Source: UBA1858 sp965658595 (GTDB lineage: Bacteria; Pseudomonadota; Gammaproteobacteria; UBA4575). From it: a DNA stretch of 30,854 nt. The stretch is taken from NCBI GenBank assembly GCA_965658595.1, contig CBFHSW010000058.1:1-30854 (forward strand), in the 5' to 3' direction. How positions within the stretch are numbered: position 1 is the first letter of the stretch; each line of letters begins with the position of its first letter. Below are positions 1-8,621 of this stretch, piece by piece. The notes beneath the pieces are model-generated. The model was given only the letters and a program-made list of their open reading frames with translations, did not search any database and was not told the origin of the DNA. The position numbers and the translations under genes were made by a program.

Positions 1-5
1 TTCAT
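1..5 (-). CDS. Probable start of the gene after pal (cpoB/ybgF expected), cut by window edge
   Basis: On the minus strand an ATG lies at 5..3. It is preceded by a good ribosome binding site, GAAGGGA (complement of 14-20), about 8 bases upstream. Only the first codon and two further bases are present, so nothing of the protein can be read. In most gammaproteobacteria the gene directly downstream of pal is cpoB (ybgF), a periplasmic Tol-associated TPR protein. The identity is inferred only from that order; the start itself is seen in the sequence. Confidence 0.4.
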
Positions 6-23
6 TAACAAATTCCCTTCCTA

Positions 24-572
24 CTAGTAGACAATTTCTACACGACGGTTAAGCCTCAAGGATTCATCATCCTCCCCCTCGACAGCAGGCCTTTCCTCTC
101 CAAAGCTAACTACTTCAATTTGCTGTGCAGTAGCTCCCTCTATAATCATAATTTCTTTCACGCTTTTAGCACGCTCTTCTCCTAATGCTAAATTATATTC
201 ACGTGTTCCTCGCTCATCCGCATGACCTTCCAAGCGTAATACTCGCTGAGTATTTTCACTAAGATACTTACCATGACCGCGCACCACAATAATTGAGTCA
301 TCACGAATATTAGAACTATCATAATCAAAATAAATAGTGCGTATAAATAGATCACTAGCGGGATCATCAAGCTCATCCAATACGATATCTGCATCATCGT
401 TTAGGCCAGCGCTTGTGGCTCCTTCACTATCTTCAATACTCACTGATGTGCCCGTTTTATTATCACTTGAGCTAGATGAGGTATCTCCATTAGGTTTAAC
501 TTGTTTTGAGGCACACCCTGCTATAAACAACAAAGTAAGCAGAACTAATAGTACGGTTTTTATCTTAAACAT
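24..572 (-). CDS. pal: Peptidoglycan-associated lipoprotein Pal
   Basis: Pal is the outer-membrane lipoprotein of the Tol-Pal system; it binds peptidoglycan and TolB and supports outer-membrane constriction at division. The 182-residue product starts with a lipoprotein signal peptide ending in the lipobox IAGC, then an acidic Ser/Asp-rich linker (about residues 30-70). The C-terminal OmpA-like domain carries IYFDYDSSNI and the peptidoglycan-binding stretch LEGHADERGTREYNLALGE, and the protein ends in NRRVEIVY. Length is near the family norm. The ATG has a strong ribosome binding site, GAGGA, 7-8 bases upstream. The gene ends in two tandem TAG codons. It is the last Tol gene seen, 50 bases after tolB, and probably shares the operon transcript. 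Confidence 0.97.
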   Translation of the reverse strand: MFKIKTVLLVLLTLLFIAGCASKQVKPNGDTSSSSSDNKTGTSVSIEDSEGATSAGLNDDADIVLDELDDPASDLFIRTIYFDYDSSNIRDDSIIVVRGHGKYLSENTQRVLRLEGHADERGTREYNLALGEERAKSVKEIMIIEGATAQQIEVVSFGEERPAVEGEDDESLRLNRRVEIVY

Positions 573-622
573 AGGTTTTCCTCATTAAATAAAATTAGGC
601 GAGACTGTTGATACATTCCATT

Positions 623-1912
623 CTATTTAAATGGAGACCATGCAGGTTCGCGTACTTTCCCCTTTTGTAAACTCAAACGTTGCTTCACTTTCCCATCAAC
701 GCTTACTGCAGACAATATAATGCCCTTACGGTGACGAGTAGAATATATGATCATACTACTATTTGGGGCAAAACTTGGCGCCTCATCCAACACACCATCC
801 GTGACCAAACGAAATTGATTACCATTAATATCTGTCAGTGCAATCCTGAAGCCATCTCCACTATTATGAACCATGGCAACATATTCCCCATCTGGAGAGA
901 CAGCGGCAGCAGCATTATAGTTCCCAGAAAATGTGATTCTAACGGGTTCTCCACCAAGCGCTGGAACTTTATATATTTGTGGTGAGCCTGAGCGATTAGA
1001 AGTGAATAATAGGTAACGTCCATCAGGAGTCCATGACGGCTCGGTGTCAATCCCATAATGTGTAGTGAGTTGGCGTAATTTCTTGCTGCGCATATCCATT
1101 ATATAGATGTCTGGACTACCAGAAAAAGACAAGGTCAGCGCTAAATAATCACCACTGGGTGACCAGGCTGGAGCACTATTGATACCGGGCTGATTAGATA
1201 TGATGCTGCGTTCACCAGATACGACATCTTGCAAGAAAATCTCTGCACGATCATTTTCAAATGACACATACGTTAGCTTCTTACCATCAGGAGACCAGCT
1301 GGGAGACATTAACTGCTTACTTGATGTGAAGATCGCTTTAGGATTGTATCCATCCGAATCTGCAACCAGCAGTTGATATGATTTGTCAGATTGCTGATCA
1401 ACTGTTTCGCTTATGTAAGCAATGCGTGTGCTGAATGCCCCTCGTATACCTGTAAGTTGTTCAAAAATAACATCTGATATTTTATGAGCGACTCGACGTA
1501 ATATTGTTTTTTCAAACATTATCAAGCGACCAATGACTCTGCGCTTGCGTACCAGATCATATAACTCGATTTGAAGTTTAAGTTGCTCACCTTCATGATC
1601 TTGGAAACTCATACTGACCAACGCCTCCACCCCAAGGTTTCGCCATATATCATAATGTATGTCGGTATTAGTCACTTGGGTTTGGGGATGTTGCTTCTTA
1701 TCGGTCATAGCAAATAAACCACTACGATATAAATTCGAATAAACAACGCTTTCTAGCAAAGCAGCCTGTTGTGCGCTACCTGATTTAATCGGGAGTATTG
1801 CTATCGGCATGGCCGACTCTATACCTTTGTTGACCTCTATTTCTAATAACGCCTGAGCGACATTGATATTCAAGAAACATAGCAACAATATAGATTGATA
1901 AGTTTTTTTCAT
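623..1912 (-). CDS. tolB: Tol-Pal system periplasmic beta-propeller protein TolB
   Basis: TolB is the periplasmic partner linking Pal and TolA. The 429-residue product has a Sec signal peptide (residues 1-21, ending NVAQA). A mature N-terminus like the TolA-binding TolB box follows, then an N-terminal alpha/beta domain to about residue 165. The C-terminal six-bladed propeller shows repeated blade motifs: SWSPDGKKL, AWSPSGDYL, SWTPDGRYLLF, AVSPDGEYV, SFAPNSSMI and a final AWSPF. Length fits the family (about 430). The start codon overlaps the tolA stop by four bases (ATGA), suggesting translational coupling. Nothing unusual is seen; the stop is TAG. Confidence 0.97.
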   Translation of the reverse strand: MKKTYQSILLLCFLNINVAQALLEIEVNKGIESAMPIAILPIKSGSAQQAALLESVVYSNLYRSGLFAMTDKKQHPQTQVTNTDIHYDIWRNLGVEALVSMSFQDHEGEQLKLQIELYDLVRKRRVIGRLIMFEKTILRRVAHKISDVIFEQLTGIRGAFSTRIAYISETVDQQSDKSYQLLVADSDGYNPKAIFTSSKQLMSPSWSPDGKKLTYVSFENDRAEIFLQDVVSGERSIISNQPGINSAPAWSPSGDYLALTLSFSGSPDIYIMDMRSKKLRQLTTHYGIDTEPSWTPDGRYLLFTSNRSGSPQIYKVPALGGEPVRITFSGNYNAAAAVSPDGEYVAMVHNSGDGFRIALTDINGNQFRLVTDGVLDEAPSFAPNSSMIIYSTRHRKGIILSAVSVDGKVKQRLSLQKGKVREPAWSPFK

Positions 1913-2790
1913 TTTGGCTCAAAAGTAATTTTTAATTCTCGTTGAAACAATTCACCATCTGGTGGAGATGGCAATGGATCTGACTTCCATACAGCTTCTT
2001 CAACAGATTTTTGCAACTGCTCATTACCGCCTTGGCATTTTCGCACATCAACTTTCTGAATATACCCGCCAATCGCTTGTTCCACGTACACTATACAAGA
2101 TACATCCTGATTATCCATGCCTGCTGGCATACGCCAACGACTCTGTATTTTAACGGATATTGCACCAATATATTGCGAGAGCATGGTATTGAGTTGCCGT
2201 TGTCGCAAGGCGCGCTGAATCGCTTCTTCTGAAGCACGCATCTGTGCTTCTTCTTCAGCTAAAATAGCCTCCATACGTTCCAGCTCTTTGGCTTGTTCTT
2301 GTTTTTTCAGGGCTTCGGCTAACTTACGAGCATTTTCTTCGGCACGAAGCCTCTCTTGCTCAGCTCTAATTTCAGCTTGTCTTTTTTGTGCCTCAGCTTC
2401 TTTCTTTGCTTTTTCAGCCGCGATTCTGGCCTGTTCTGCCTGGAGTTTTTGCTGTTGTGCTTTTTTTATTTCAGCTTGACGCTTTTGTTCTTCACGTTGC
2501 TTAGCTTCTCGTGCCAAACGTTCTTGCGTTTCTTTTTCACGCAGCTTTTTTAATGCCAATTCACGGCGTTGTCGTTCGAGTTCAGCCTGCTCTTCCTGTA
2601 TGCGTTTTTTTTCTGCTTCTATAGCAGCACCATCCAGCACTTCAGCATGAACGATTTTTATAGGATCGACTAATCCTACATTAGGATGTGGTGTAATTTG
2701 AAACCCAAATATTAATAATGCAAAGACAGCAACATGCACTAAAGTAGCAACAATTATCGAGCTAGTTGAGAAAGGCTTTAGACTTGCCAT
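1909..2790 (-). CDS. tolA: Tol-Pal system inner-membrane protein TolA
   Basis: TolA spans the periplasm and transmits energy from TolQR to TolB and Pal. The 293-residue product shows the three classical domains. There is one N-terminal membrane helix (about residues 10-30). A long charged Ala/Glu/Lys/Gln-rich helical domain runs from about 55 to 200. A compact C-terminal domain follows (about 205-293) with two cysteines that could form a disulfide, in VSCIVYVEQ and VRKCQGG, ending in ELKITFEPK. The family is usually 300-420 residues, so the helical domain is short. The ribosome binding site AGAGG lies only about 2-3 bases before the ATG, downstream of the tolR stop. Confidence 0.95.
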   Translation of the reverse strand: MASLKPFSTSSIIVATLVHVAVFALLIFGFQITPHPNVGLVDPIKIVHAEVLDGAAIEAEKKRIQEEQAELERQRRELALKKLREKETQERLAREAKQREEQKRQAEIKKAQQQKLQAEQARIAAEKAKKEAEAQKRQAEIRAEQERLRAEENARKLAEALKKQEQAKELERMEAILAEEEAQMRASEEAIQRALRQRQLNTMLSQYIGAISVKIQSRWRMPAGMDNQDVSCIVYVEQAIGGYIQKVDVRKCQGGNEQLQKSVEEAVWKSDPLPSPPDGELFQRELKITFEPK

Positions 2791-2796
2791 AACCTC

Positions 2797-3237
2797 TTAT
2801 TGATCTCGTTCTGGTTGTGAGATCAATCCCACAGAAGGCACTCCAGCCTGTTGTAACACCACCATAACTCTCATTACATTGCCATACTGAACATTACTAT
2901 CAGCTTTCACATAGGCTTGTTTTTGCGCTTTACTTGCAAGCAAGCCTGCGGCTTGCTGCTGAAATTCTTCAAAGTTGAGTGCTTGATTAGGAGTCGCTGA
3001 TTGATTCACATAAATCTTACCTAAAGCATTTACAGAGACAATGAATGGCTCTTGCTGTTCCATGAAGTCTTTAATAGGCTCTGATGGTGCCTGTGGTAAA
3101 TCCACCTGCACTCCCTGATTAAACATTGGTGCTGTCACCATAAAGATAACCAACAATACCAACATGACATCAATGTAAGGCACAACATTGATTTGCGACA
3201 TAGGTTTACGACGACGCATCATGCTTAAGCGCGACAC
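2797..3237 (-). CDS. tolR: Tol-Pal proton-channel subunit TolR
   Basis: TolR is an ExbD/TolR-family protein that forms the proton-driven motor with TolQ. The 146-residue product has a basic N-terminus (RRRKP) and then the family signature INVVPYIDVMLVLLVIFMV. This is the single membrane helix with the essential proton-path Asp (YIDVML). A periplasmic domain follows, ending near GVPSVGLISQP. The start used here is GTG one base after the tolQ stop; in-frame ATG codons 5-6 residues later are alternatives. The gene is inside the tol operon and probably coupled to tolQ. Confidence 0.95.
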   Translation of the reverse strand: MSRLSMMRRRKPMSQINVVPYIDVMLVLLVIFMVTAPMFNQGVQVDLPQAPSEPIKDFMEQQEPFIVSVNALGKIYVNQSATPNQALNFEEFQQQAAGLLASKAQKQAYVKADSNVQYGNVMRVMVVLQQAGVPSVGLISQPERDQ

Positions 3238-3238
3238 G

Positions 3239-3961
3239 CTAGTCCGCCTTCATTTGAGTAGGCTCTTGTGCATCCACATCATCATTTTTATGCATGATGG
3301 CCTGACGTTGTAGCAAGGCAGTAAATTCTTCTACAAAGTTATCGTAGCGTGTGATCAAACGATCTGCTTGATTAGAATAGCGATTGTAAGCAATCACAGC
3401 TGGAATAGCAGCAAACAAGCCCATTGCAGTTGCAATCAACGCTTCGGCAATTCCTGGAGCTACTGCAGCTAATGTGGCTTGCTGGGCATCACTCAATGCT
3501 CTGAATGAATTCATAATTCCCCATACTGTGCCAAATAATCCTATGTAAGGACTAGTCGATCCAACAGTCGCTAGAAACGATAAATAATTCTCAAGAAAAT
3601 CAATCTCACGAGATAACGCGACCTTCATAGAACGTAAAGAAGTATCACTAATGGAGAGTGCCGACACTCTACGTGTTTTATGCAAACGGATATATTCTTT
3701 GAAGCCTGCTACAAAAATATGTTCCATGCCGGATAGATTGCGCTTGCTACTAACCTTCTCATAAAGCGAAGGAAGGTCTGCACCCGACCAAAATCGATCT
3801 TCAAATTCGTTGGCTTGTTTGTTTGCTTGTTTGAGCACCCTAGCTTTGCTCACAATCATAGTCCAGGAAATCAACGACGCTAATACCAGTATCAGCATTA
3901 CTAATTGCACTAATAAACTGGCATCTGCGACCAGACGATAAATACTCATATCAACATGCAT
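3239..3961 (-). CDS. tolQ: Tol-Pal proton-channel subunit TolQ
   Basis: TolQ is a MotA/TolQ/ExbB-family inner-membrane protein that forms the proton channel with TolR. The 240-residue product has a first membrane helix at about residues 12-33 and a large cytoplasmic segment. Two C-terminal helices contain the family motif LATVGSTSPYIGLFGTVWGI and the stretch GIAEALIATAMGLFAAIPAV. The tail is acidic. The ATG lies inside the end of ybgC (11-base overlap), so the two are probably co-translated. An in-frame ATG four codons later (MSIYRL) is an alternative start. The stop is TAG. Confidence 0.96.
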   Translation of the reverse strand: MHVDMSIYRLVADASLLVQLVMLILVLASLISWTMIVSKARVLKQANKQANEFEDRFWSGADLPSLYEKVSSKRNLSGMEHIFVAGFKEYIRLHKTRRVSALSISDTSLRSMKVALSREIDFLENYLSFLATVGSTSPYIGLFGTVWGIMNSFRALSDAQQATLAAVAPGIAEALIATAMGLFAAIPAVIAYNRYSNQADRLITRYDNFVEEFTALLQRQAIMHKNDDVDAQEPTQMKAD

Positions 3962-4358
3962 TATTCAGTGCCTCATAAATCAATTTAGGGATAGGACATG
4001 GTGTGAAATGCTCACTATGCAAACATACTATATTGACTGCCGCATTCACAATTAATTCACCATTATTATTTCTAATATTTTGTTGGAGATGAAGACTGGC
4101 TTTTCGCTTATCTATGACTTCCACACTGACCCTTAATTGATCATCTAGATGTGCAGGTTTTTTATAATCAATTTGCACAGAGCGCACCGCAAATACAACG
4201 TTCATAGTCTGGCTGATGTGGTGTTGTTGGAACCCAAATGATCTTAGCCACTCAGTTCGAGCACGCTCCAGAAATTTTAGATAATTAGCATAATATACAA
4301 CTCCACCTGCATCTGTGTCTTCATAATAAACACTTATCGGCCAGTCAAATACCGTCAT
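3951..4358 (-). CDS. ybgC: Acyl-CoA thioesterase YbgC, Tol-Pal associated
   Basis: YbgC is a hotdog-fold thioesterase acting on acyl-CoA substrates, almost always encoded ahead of tolQ. The 135-residue protein carries the signature VYYEDTDAGGVVYYANYLKF, with the catalytic Asp in EDTDAGG, and the segment FLERARTEWL. I chose the ATG at 4358. A TTG one codon further upstream would extend it by one residue and abut the ruvB stop. The start is 3 bases after ruvB and the end overlaps tolQ by 11 bases, so the ruv and tol genes appear to be one transcription unit here. Confidence 0.94.
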   Translation of the reverse strand: MTVFDWPISVYYEDTDAGGVVYYANYLKFLERARTEWLRSFGFQQHHISQTMNVVFAVRSVQIDYKKPAHLDDQLRVSVEVIDKRKASLHLQQNIRNNNGELIVNAAVNIVCLHSEHFTPCPIPKLIYEALNNAC

Positions 4359-4361
4359 CAA

Positions 4362-5405
4362 TTATTCACCGAACAAGTCATTATCTTTAGCCTGCTCTAG
4401 CTGTTCAGGTATAGCTAGACCAAAGTGCCTATAACAACTCATTGTGGCCACTCGCCCACGCGGTGTGCGCATCAAAAAACCATTCAGTATTAGAAAAGGT
4501 TCGATCACGTCTTCAATGGTACCGCGCTCTTCACCTACAGCAGCGGATAGACTATCTAAACCAACGGGGCCACCATCAAATTTTTCGATTACTGCTAGCA
4601 ACACACGCCGATCCATATGATCAAAACCGTGGTGGTCTACATTTAGCATATCCAACGCTTTATCTGCGATAGCCTTAGTGATAACACCATCACCTTTAAC
4701 CTGTGCGTAATCACGAACTCGGCGTAACAAACGATTAGCAATACGAGGTGTACCACGTGATCGCTTGGCAATCTCAACACTGCCTTGTGTATCCAGTTCC
4801 ACATTCAATATTTCTGCCGATCTAGATACGATTGAACTAAGCTCTTCATGTGTATAAAACTCTAACCGCTGCACGATGCCGAATCGATCCCGCAAGGGTG
4901 ATGTTAATAAGCCTGCACGCGTAGTCGCACCCACTAGAGTGAACGGTGGTAAGTCCAACTTGATAGAGCGTGCACTGGGGCCTTCACCGATAACAATATC
5001 CAGTTGGAAATCTTCCATCGCAGGATACAAAACCTCCTCTACCACGGGGCTAAGTCGATGAATTTCATCGACAAATAACACATCATTTTCCTCTAAATTA
5101 GTCAGGATAGCGGCTAAGTCACCCGCCTTCTCTAAGACTGGTCCTGATGTCTGACGCATATTAACAGACAGCTCATTAGCGACAATATGTGATAAGGTCG
5201 TTTTACCTAAACCTGGGGGACCAAATATCAGTACATGATCGAGTGCTTCTTCACGTTGGCGAGCCGCACTAATGAAAATTTCCATTTGCTCACACACTGC
5301 TGTCTGGCCGGTATAGTCGGTCAAGCGCTTGGGACGTATAGCACGTTCATACGCGCTCTCTTCACTATCTGAAGCCTGCCCTATTATCAATCGTTCGTCA
5401 GTCAT
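4362..5405 (-). CDS. ruvB: Holliday junction branch-migration helicase RuvB
   Basis: RuvB is the AAA+ motor that drives branch migration of Holliday junctions with RuvA. The 347-residue product contains Walker A GPPGLGKTT (residues 62-70), Walker B LFVDEIHRL, sensor 1 VGATTRAG, the arginine-finger region SPLRDRFG, and the C-terminal winged-helix domain ending near RTPRGRVAT. Length matches the family. The start is a plain ATG 13 bases after ruvA. No SOS (LexA) box is visible just ahead of yebC or nudB. Confidence 0.98.
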   Translation of the reverse strand: MTDERLIIGQASDSEESAYERAIRPKRLTDYTGQTAVCEQMEIFISAARQREEALDHVLIFGPPGLGKTTLSHIVANELSVNMRQTSGPVLEKAGDLAAILTNLEENDVLFVDEIHRLSPVVEEVLYPAMEDFQLDIVIGEGPSARSIKLDLPPFTLVGATTRAGLLTSPLRDRFGIVQRLEFYTHEELSSIVSRSAEILNVELDTQGSVEIAKRSRGTPRIANRLLRRVRDYAQVKGDGVITKAIADKALDMLNVDHHGFDHMDRRVLLAVIEKFDGGPVGLDSLSAAVGEERGTIEDVIEPFLILNGFLMRTPRGRVATMSCYRHFGLAIPEQLEQAKDNDLFGE

Positions 5406-5418
5406 ACCGCTGGTCTAG

Positions 5419-6021
5419 TTATTTGCTTAAGCTGGTTTGCAATGCAAGTCGAATCAGGTCCTCACATTGATCTGATTGATCTTGTACTTTTTTAATCATA
5501 CGTAAAGCATCGGTAGGTTTATATCCCAATGCAGTCAGGGCAGAGACGGCTTCATCGACTGCCATGTGAGATCCCTGAGTCGAGTTACTCATAGGCATTG
5601 TAGCTGTTTCTCCCTCTTCTGAACTCAGCCGGTCCTGTAATTCAACCACGAGTCTTTCAGCGGTCTTTTTACCCACCCCTGGCAACTTAACGAGCGCATC
5701 AGTATCGCCCAATTGTATGCACTGTTTAAATCCACGTGCATCCATACCAGAGAGTATAGCCAATGCCATCTTAGCACCTACACCATTAACTTTAAGCAAA
5801 GTGCGGAACAGGCTTCTGTCAGCAGTAGAATGGAATCCGTATAAAGTGTGGGCATCTTCTCTGACGCTAAGATGAGTATAAAGAGTAACTTCCTCACCTA
5901 TGTCTGGAATTTGATAGAACGTTGACATTGGGGCATTCAATTCGTAACCAACACCTGCCACTTCTATCATTAATTCAGGAGCTTGCTTGCTGACTAAAAT
6001 TCCGCGTAATCGTCCGATCAT
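5419..6021 (-). CDS. ruvA: Holliday junction DNA-binding protein RuvA
   Basis: RuvA binds four-way junctions and loads RuvB. The 200-residue product begins MIGRLRGILV and has the OB-fold domain (about 1-64). Two helix-hairpin-helix motifs follow, KVNGVGAKMALAIL and KLPGVGKKTAERLVVEL. A flexible Ser/Glu-rich linker leads to the C-terminal RuvB-binding domain (about 155-200, AVSALTALGYKPTDA). Length is as expected. The bases just before ATG are C-rich rather than Shine-Dalgarno-like; the best match, GAGAG, is about 14 bases upstream in the end of ruvC. The gap to ruvC is 7 bases, so coupling to ruvC translation is likely. Confidence 0.97.
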   Translation of the reverse strand: MIGRLRGILVSKQAPELMIEVAGVGYELNAPMSTFYQIPDIGEEVTLYTHLSVREDAHTLYGFHSTADRSLFRTLLKVNGVGAKMALAILSGMDARGFKQCIQLGDTDALVKLPGVGKKTAERLVVELQDRLSSEEGETATMPMSNSTQGSHMAVDEAVSALTALGYKPTDALRMIKKVQDQSDQCEDLIRLALQTSLSK

Positions 6022-6028
6022 AGGGGGT

Positions 6029-6553
6029 TCATTTCTCTCTAACTAGTGCACGATTAAGTCCAGTATGGGCATGGCATAATGCTATTGCTACAGCATCTGC
6101 CTCATCTTCTTGCATACTGACACGCTTGTTTAATATTTTCGAGACCATTAACTGTACTTGATCCTTACTGGCCGCCCCGTAGCCCACTACAGCTTGCTTC
6201 ACAGATTTTGCACTGTACTCAAATACCGGCAAATCAGCGTTAACACCAGCGGTAATGGCAGCACCACGAGCTTGCCCTAGCTTCAGGGCCGAACCAGCAT
6301 TTTTAGACATGAACACTTGTTCAATTGCCATCTCCTGGGGTTCATACTCATCAATGATTTTGCTGAGCTCAGAAAAAATTTGCCCCAGCTTAATAGGCAA
6401 ATACTCGCCATTGAGTTTTATATGTCCACTGTCTATATAACGACTTTGTTGGCCATTACTTTCGATCAGACCGAAACCTGTTCTTATGGATCCGGGATCG
6501 ATACCCAGAATACGGATGTACTCGGACTTAACTGATGTTCTCCAATGCTTCAT
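6029..6553 (-). CDS. ruvC: Holliday junction resolvase RuvC
   Basis: RuvC is the endonuclease that cuts Holliday junctions. The four acidic catalytic residues are seen in GIDPGS, MAIEQVF and EDEADAVAIA. Their spacing (0, 59, 131 and 134 residues) is identical to E. coli RuvC (D7, E66, D138, D141). The open frame extends to an ATG at 6595. The ATG at 6553 gives 174 residues, close to the usual 173, so I prefer it. This start lies 26 bases inside the 3' end of yebC and has no clear ribosome binding site, which suggests coupling with yebC. The stop TGA lies 7 bases before ruvA. Confidence 0.95.
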   Translation of the reverse strand: MKHWRTSVKSEYIRILGIDPGSIRTGFGLIESNGQQSRYIDSGHIKLNGEYLPIKLGQIFSELSKIIDEYEPQEMAIEQVFMSKNAGSALKLGQARGAAITAGVNADLPVFEYSAKSVKQAVVGYGAASKDQVQLMVSKILNKRVSMQEDEADAVAIALCHAHTGLNRALVREK

Positions 6554-7274
6554 CAGGAAAATCTGCATTAGAATAAACGTCTTGAACATCATCAAGTTCC
6601 TCTAACACATCTATCAAACGAATGATTTTTTCAGCATCTTTGGCATCTACCGCTGTCAGCGTCGCTGGACGCATAGAGACCTCAGCCATTTCAGATTGAA
6701 GTTCCGCATTATCAAGAGCTTCTTTCAAAACAAGAAAACTCTCGGGCTCACAGATGATATCAACTGAGCCATCTTCATTATTAATGATGTCATCAGCACC
6801 AGACTCGAGAGCAACCTCCATTAAATGATCTTCGTCCACCTCTGAGGAATAACTGATAACACCTTGTTTATTAAACATGTAGGCTACCGATCCACTGGTA
6901 CCAAGATTGCCACCCGCCTTAGTAAAAGCATGGCGTACGTCAGATACTGTTCTATTTCGATTATCAGTCAAGCAGTCGACTAATATCGCAGTGCCACCAG
7001 GGGCATAACCTTCGTAACGAATCTCTTCATACTCCATGCCCTCGAGCTCACCAGCACCACGCTTAATGGCACGGTCTATAGTGTCTTTATTCATATTAGC
7101 ACCTAATCCCTTATCTACTGCTAGACGCAGCCTCGGATTAGAATCCAGATCTGAACCACCCATACGTGAAGCCACTGTGATTTCACGTATCAGTTTTGTG
7201 AATATTTTTCCGCGTTTCGCATCTTGGGCTTTTTTACGATGCTGTATATTTGCCCACTTACTATGTCCTGCCAT
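6528..7274 (-). CDS. yebC: YebC/TACO1-family protein (transcription/translation regulator)
   Basis: This 248-residue protein begins with the family signature MAGHSKWANIQHRKKAQD and contains NMNKDTIDRAIKRG and YEGYAPGGTAILVDCLTDNRNRT-type motifs (positions about 80-108). YebC proteins have been described as DNA-binding regulators and, more recently, as ribosome-associated factors that help translation of difficult sequences. Which role applies here cannot be read from the sequence. It sits directly upstream of ruvC, as in E. coli, and overlaps it. The 75-base gap to nudB is the most likely place for a promoter of the yebC-ruv-tol unit. Confidence 0.96.
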   Translation of the reverse strand: MAGHSKWANIQHRKKAQDAKRGKIFTKLIREITVASRMGGSDLDSNPRLRLAVDKGLGANMNKDTIDRAIKRGAGELEGMEYEEIRYEGYAPGGTAILVDCLTDNRNRTVSDVRHAFTKAGGNLGTSGSVAYMFNKQGVISYSSEVDEDHLMEVALESGADDIINNEDGSVDIICEPESFLVLKEALDNAELQSEMAEVSMRPATLTAVDAKDAEKIIRLIDVLEELDDVQDVYSNADFPDEALENIS

Positions 7275-7349
7275 AATTTCCAGATATCATTTAAATTAAT
7301 GGGTTTATTTTAACACTATCATCGCCATCAGGTTAATGAAGGTGACATG

Positions 7350-7811
7350 TCAAAGAGATAATCTAGGCACCCATTTCAATATAGCCTCAGCATTAGTATG
7401 AGAAGTAGCCAATTGTATCGCATCTTCTCTCGATACCCAGCGATACTCTGTATGTTCCCGTGGATTCAAGTCAACAGACTGACAATCCTCTAATTCCAAT
7501 AAAAATACATGTTCTTGATTATTCGTGGTGCCTGGAGGATATCGATCACGCCAAATAGAATAAATCTCAAACTCTTGGCTATAGTCACAATTAACGAGGT
7601 CACCGCCATCCAATCCTGTTTCCTCTCGTAATTCTCTGACAGCAGCGGCATTAATACTCTCCCCCCACTCAAGACTACCTGTGACTGACTGCCAAAAATC
7701 CTCAGGAAAAGTTCTGTGTAACATCAAGACATGGCCTGTGAGGCTATATATGAGTATTAATACGGATTCAGGTCGTTTATATTTTTTATCGTCTTCCGTT
7801 GGTTTTGTCAT
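7350..7811 (-). CDS. nudB: Dihydroneopterin triphosphate diphosphatase NudB (Nudix)
   Basis: NudB removes pyrophosphate from dihydroneopterin triphosphate, an early folate-synthesis step. The 153-residue product has a full Nudix box at residues 45-67: G45, E51, R59, E60, E63, E64 and G66, in the pattern GX5EX7REUXEEXGU. The N-terminal KRPESVLILIYS and the FWQSVTGSLE segment closely resemble E. coli NudB, where the gene also precedes yebC. In E. coli aspS is directly upstream; here a 2.1-kb block of broken secretion/pilus genes lies between them. The stop TGA is inside a 10-bp palindrome (7343-7352). Confidence 0.92.
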   Translation of the reverse strand: MTKPTEDDKKYKRPESVLILIYSLTGHVLMLHRTFPEDFWQSVTGSLEWGESINAAAVRELREETGLDGGDLVNCDYSQEFEIYSIWRDRYPPGTTNNQEHVFLLELEDCQSVDLNPREHTEYRWVSREDAIQLATSHTNAEAILKWVPRLSL

Positions 7812-8135
7812 GATGTTACCAATAAATTCAATGGGTTATGAGCTAAATTATAAGAAGAATTCAATACTGCAAAGTGACAAACAGCATTTTAGTACTATTT
7901 ATACTTACTGTTATTTACTTATATTCTGTACTAATATGATGATACTAATGCACTTCCTCAAATTAGTCTCGTTTAGTTACCTTTATGCACACTATTAAGT
8001 ATAGAAATATTAGTAGCCATAACAAGGAACACAGAGAATACTAATAATTATGGTGATGAGAACTTAAGCTTTAGAGGTGAGAAGATTAGCCCTATAAATA
8101 GCTTGCCCTGCTAAGGATCATTAATTCAAAGAGTC
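7812..8135. other. 324-bp gene-free stretch between nudB and the gspM remnant
   Basis: AT-rich sequence with stops in every frame and no ORF I can support; the open frame crossing into it on the plus strand is a shadow of nudB. In the secretion operon orientation a gspN gene might be expected after gspM, but I could not read any GspN-like peptide. It probably contains the nudB promoter. I see no tRNA and no strong terminator hairpin. Confidence 0.6.
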
Positions 8136-8621
8136 TTAATTTTTGACGAGTATAATTTTCGCCCTCACTGTTCCTGATTTTTCCAATTGAGTGATAGTCA
8201 CCTGATCCGCACTAATTTGATTCGATATCTCTAGCTCACCCAGCATTACCATTAATGCATCAAAACCAATTTTATCCATCGATAATATAACTTCGTTTTC
8301 TCCATTCGGCTAGATTTTATTGATCATATTGCTTAAGACCAACTGGCTAGCTCGACTATCAACCGCAGCAAGTAATGATTGTGTATTATCACTTTTCAAT
8401 CTATTGGGATATGCTGATCTAAAACGAGAAATGTAATCTGATTTGCTTTGCATCCATTCTAATAACTCATGATTGTTCTTCACCTGCATGCGTTGATAAT
8501 CTCTATTAGTTATTAGAGGGCTCCAGACCAGACTATAGATCATAACCACAGTGACAACGCTCATGGCAATTATGATCAGCCCTTGTTCTCGATTTTGTAA
8601 TTCACTCCACCAGCCCCTCAA
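8136..8621 (-). pseudogene. gspM: gspM pseudogene: type II secretion inner-membrane protein, one in-frame TAG
   Basis: GspM is a bitopic inner-membrane protein of the type II secretion platform that pairs with GspL. The first 103 codons read as a GspM N-terminus: WWSELQNREQGLIIIA, a membrane helix, then SLVWSPL. A TAG at 8312-8310 follows KI. Reading continues in the same frame for 57 codons (PNGENEVILSMDKIGFDALM ... TVRARIILVKN) to a TAA at 8136. This tail matches the GspM C-terminal domain pattern, so one substitution explains the break; CAG to TAG is the simplest, since the family often has I-x-P-x-G here. The whole frame is about 161 codons, the normal length. The start is TTG overlapping the gspL stop (TTGA). 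No family member can be confirmed without a search, but the domain fit is good. Confidence 0.8.
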
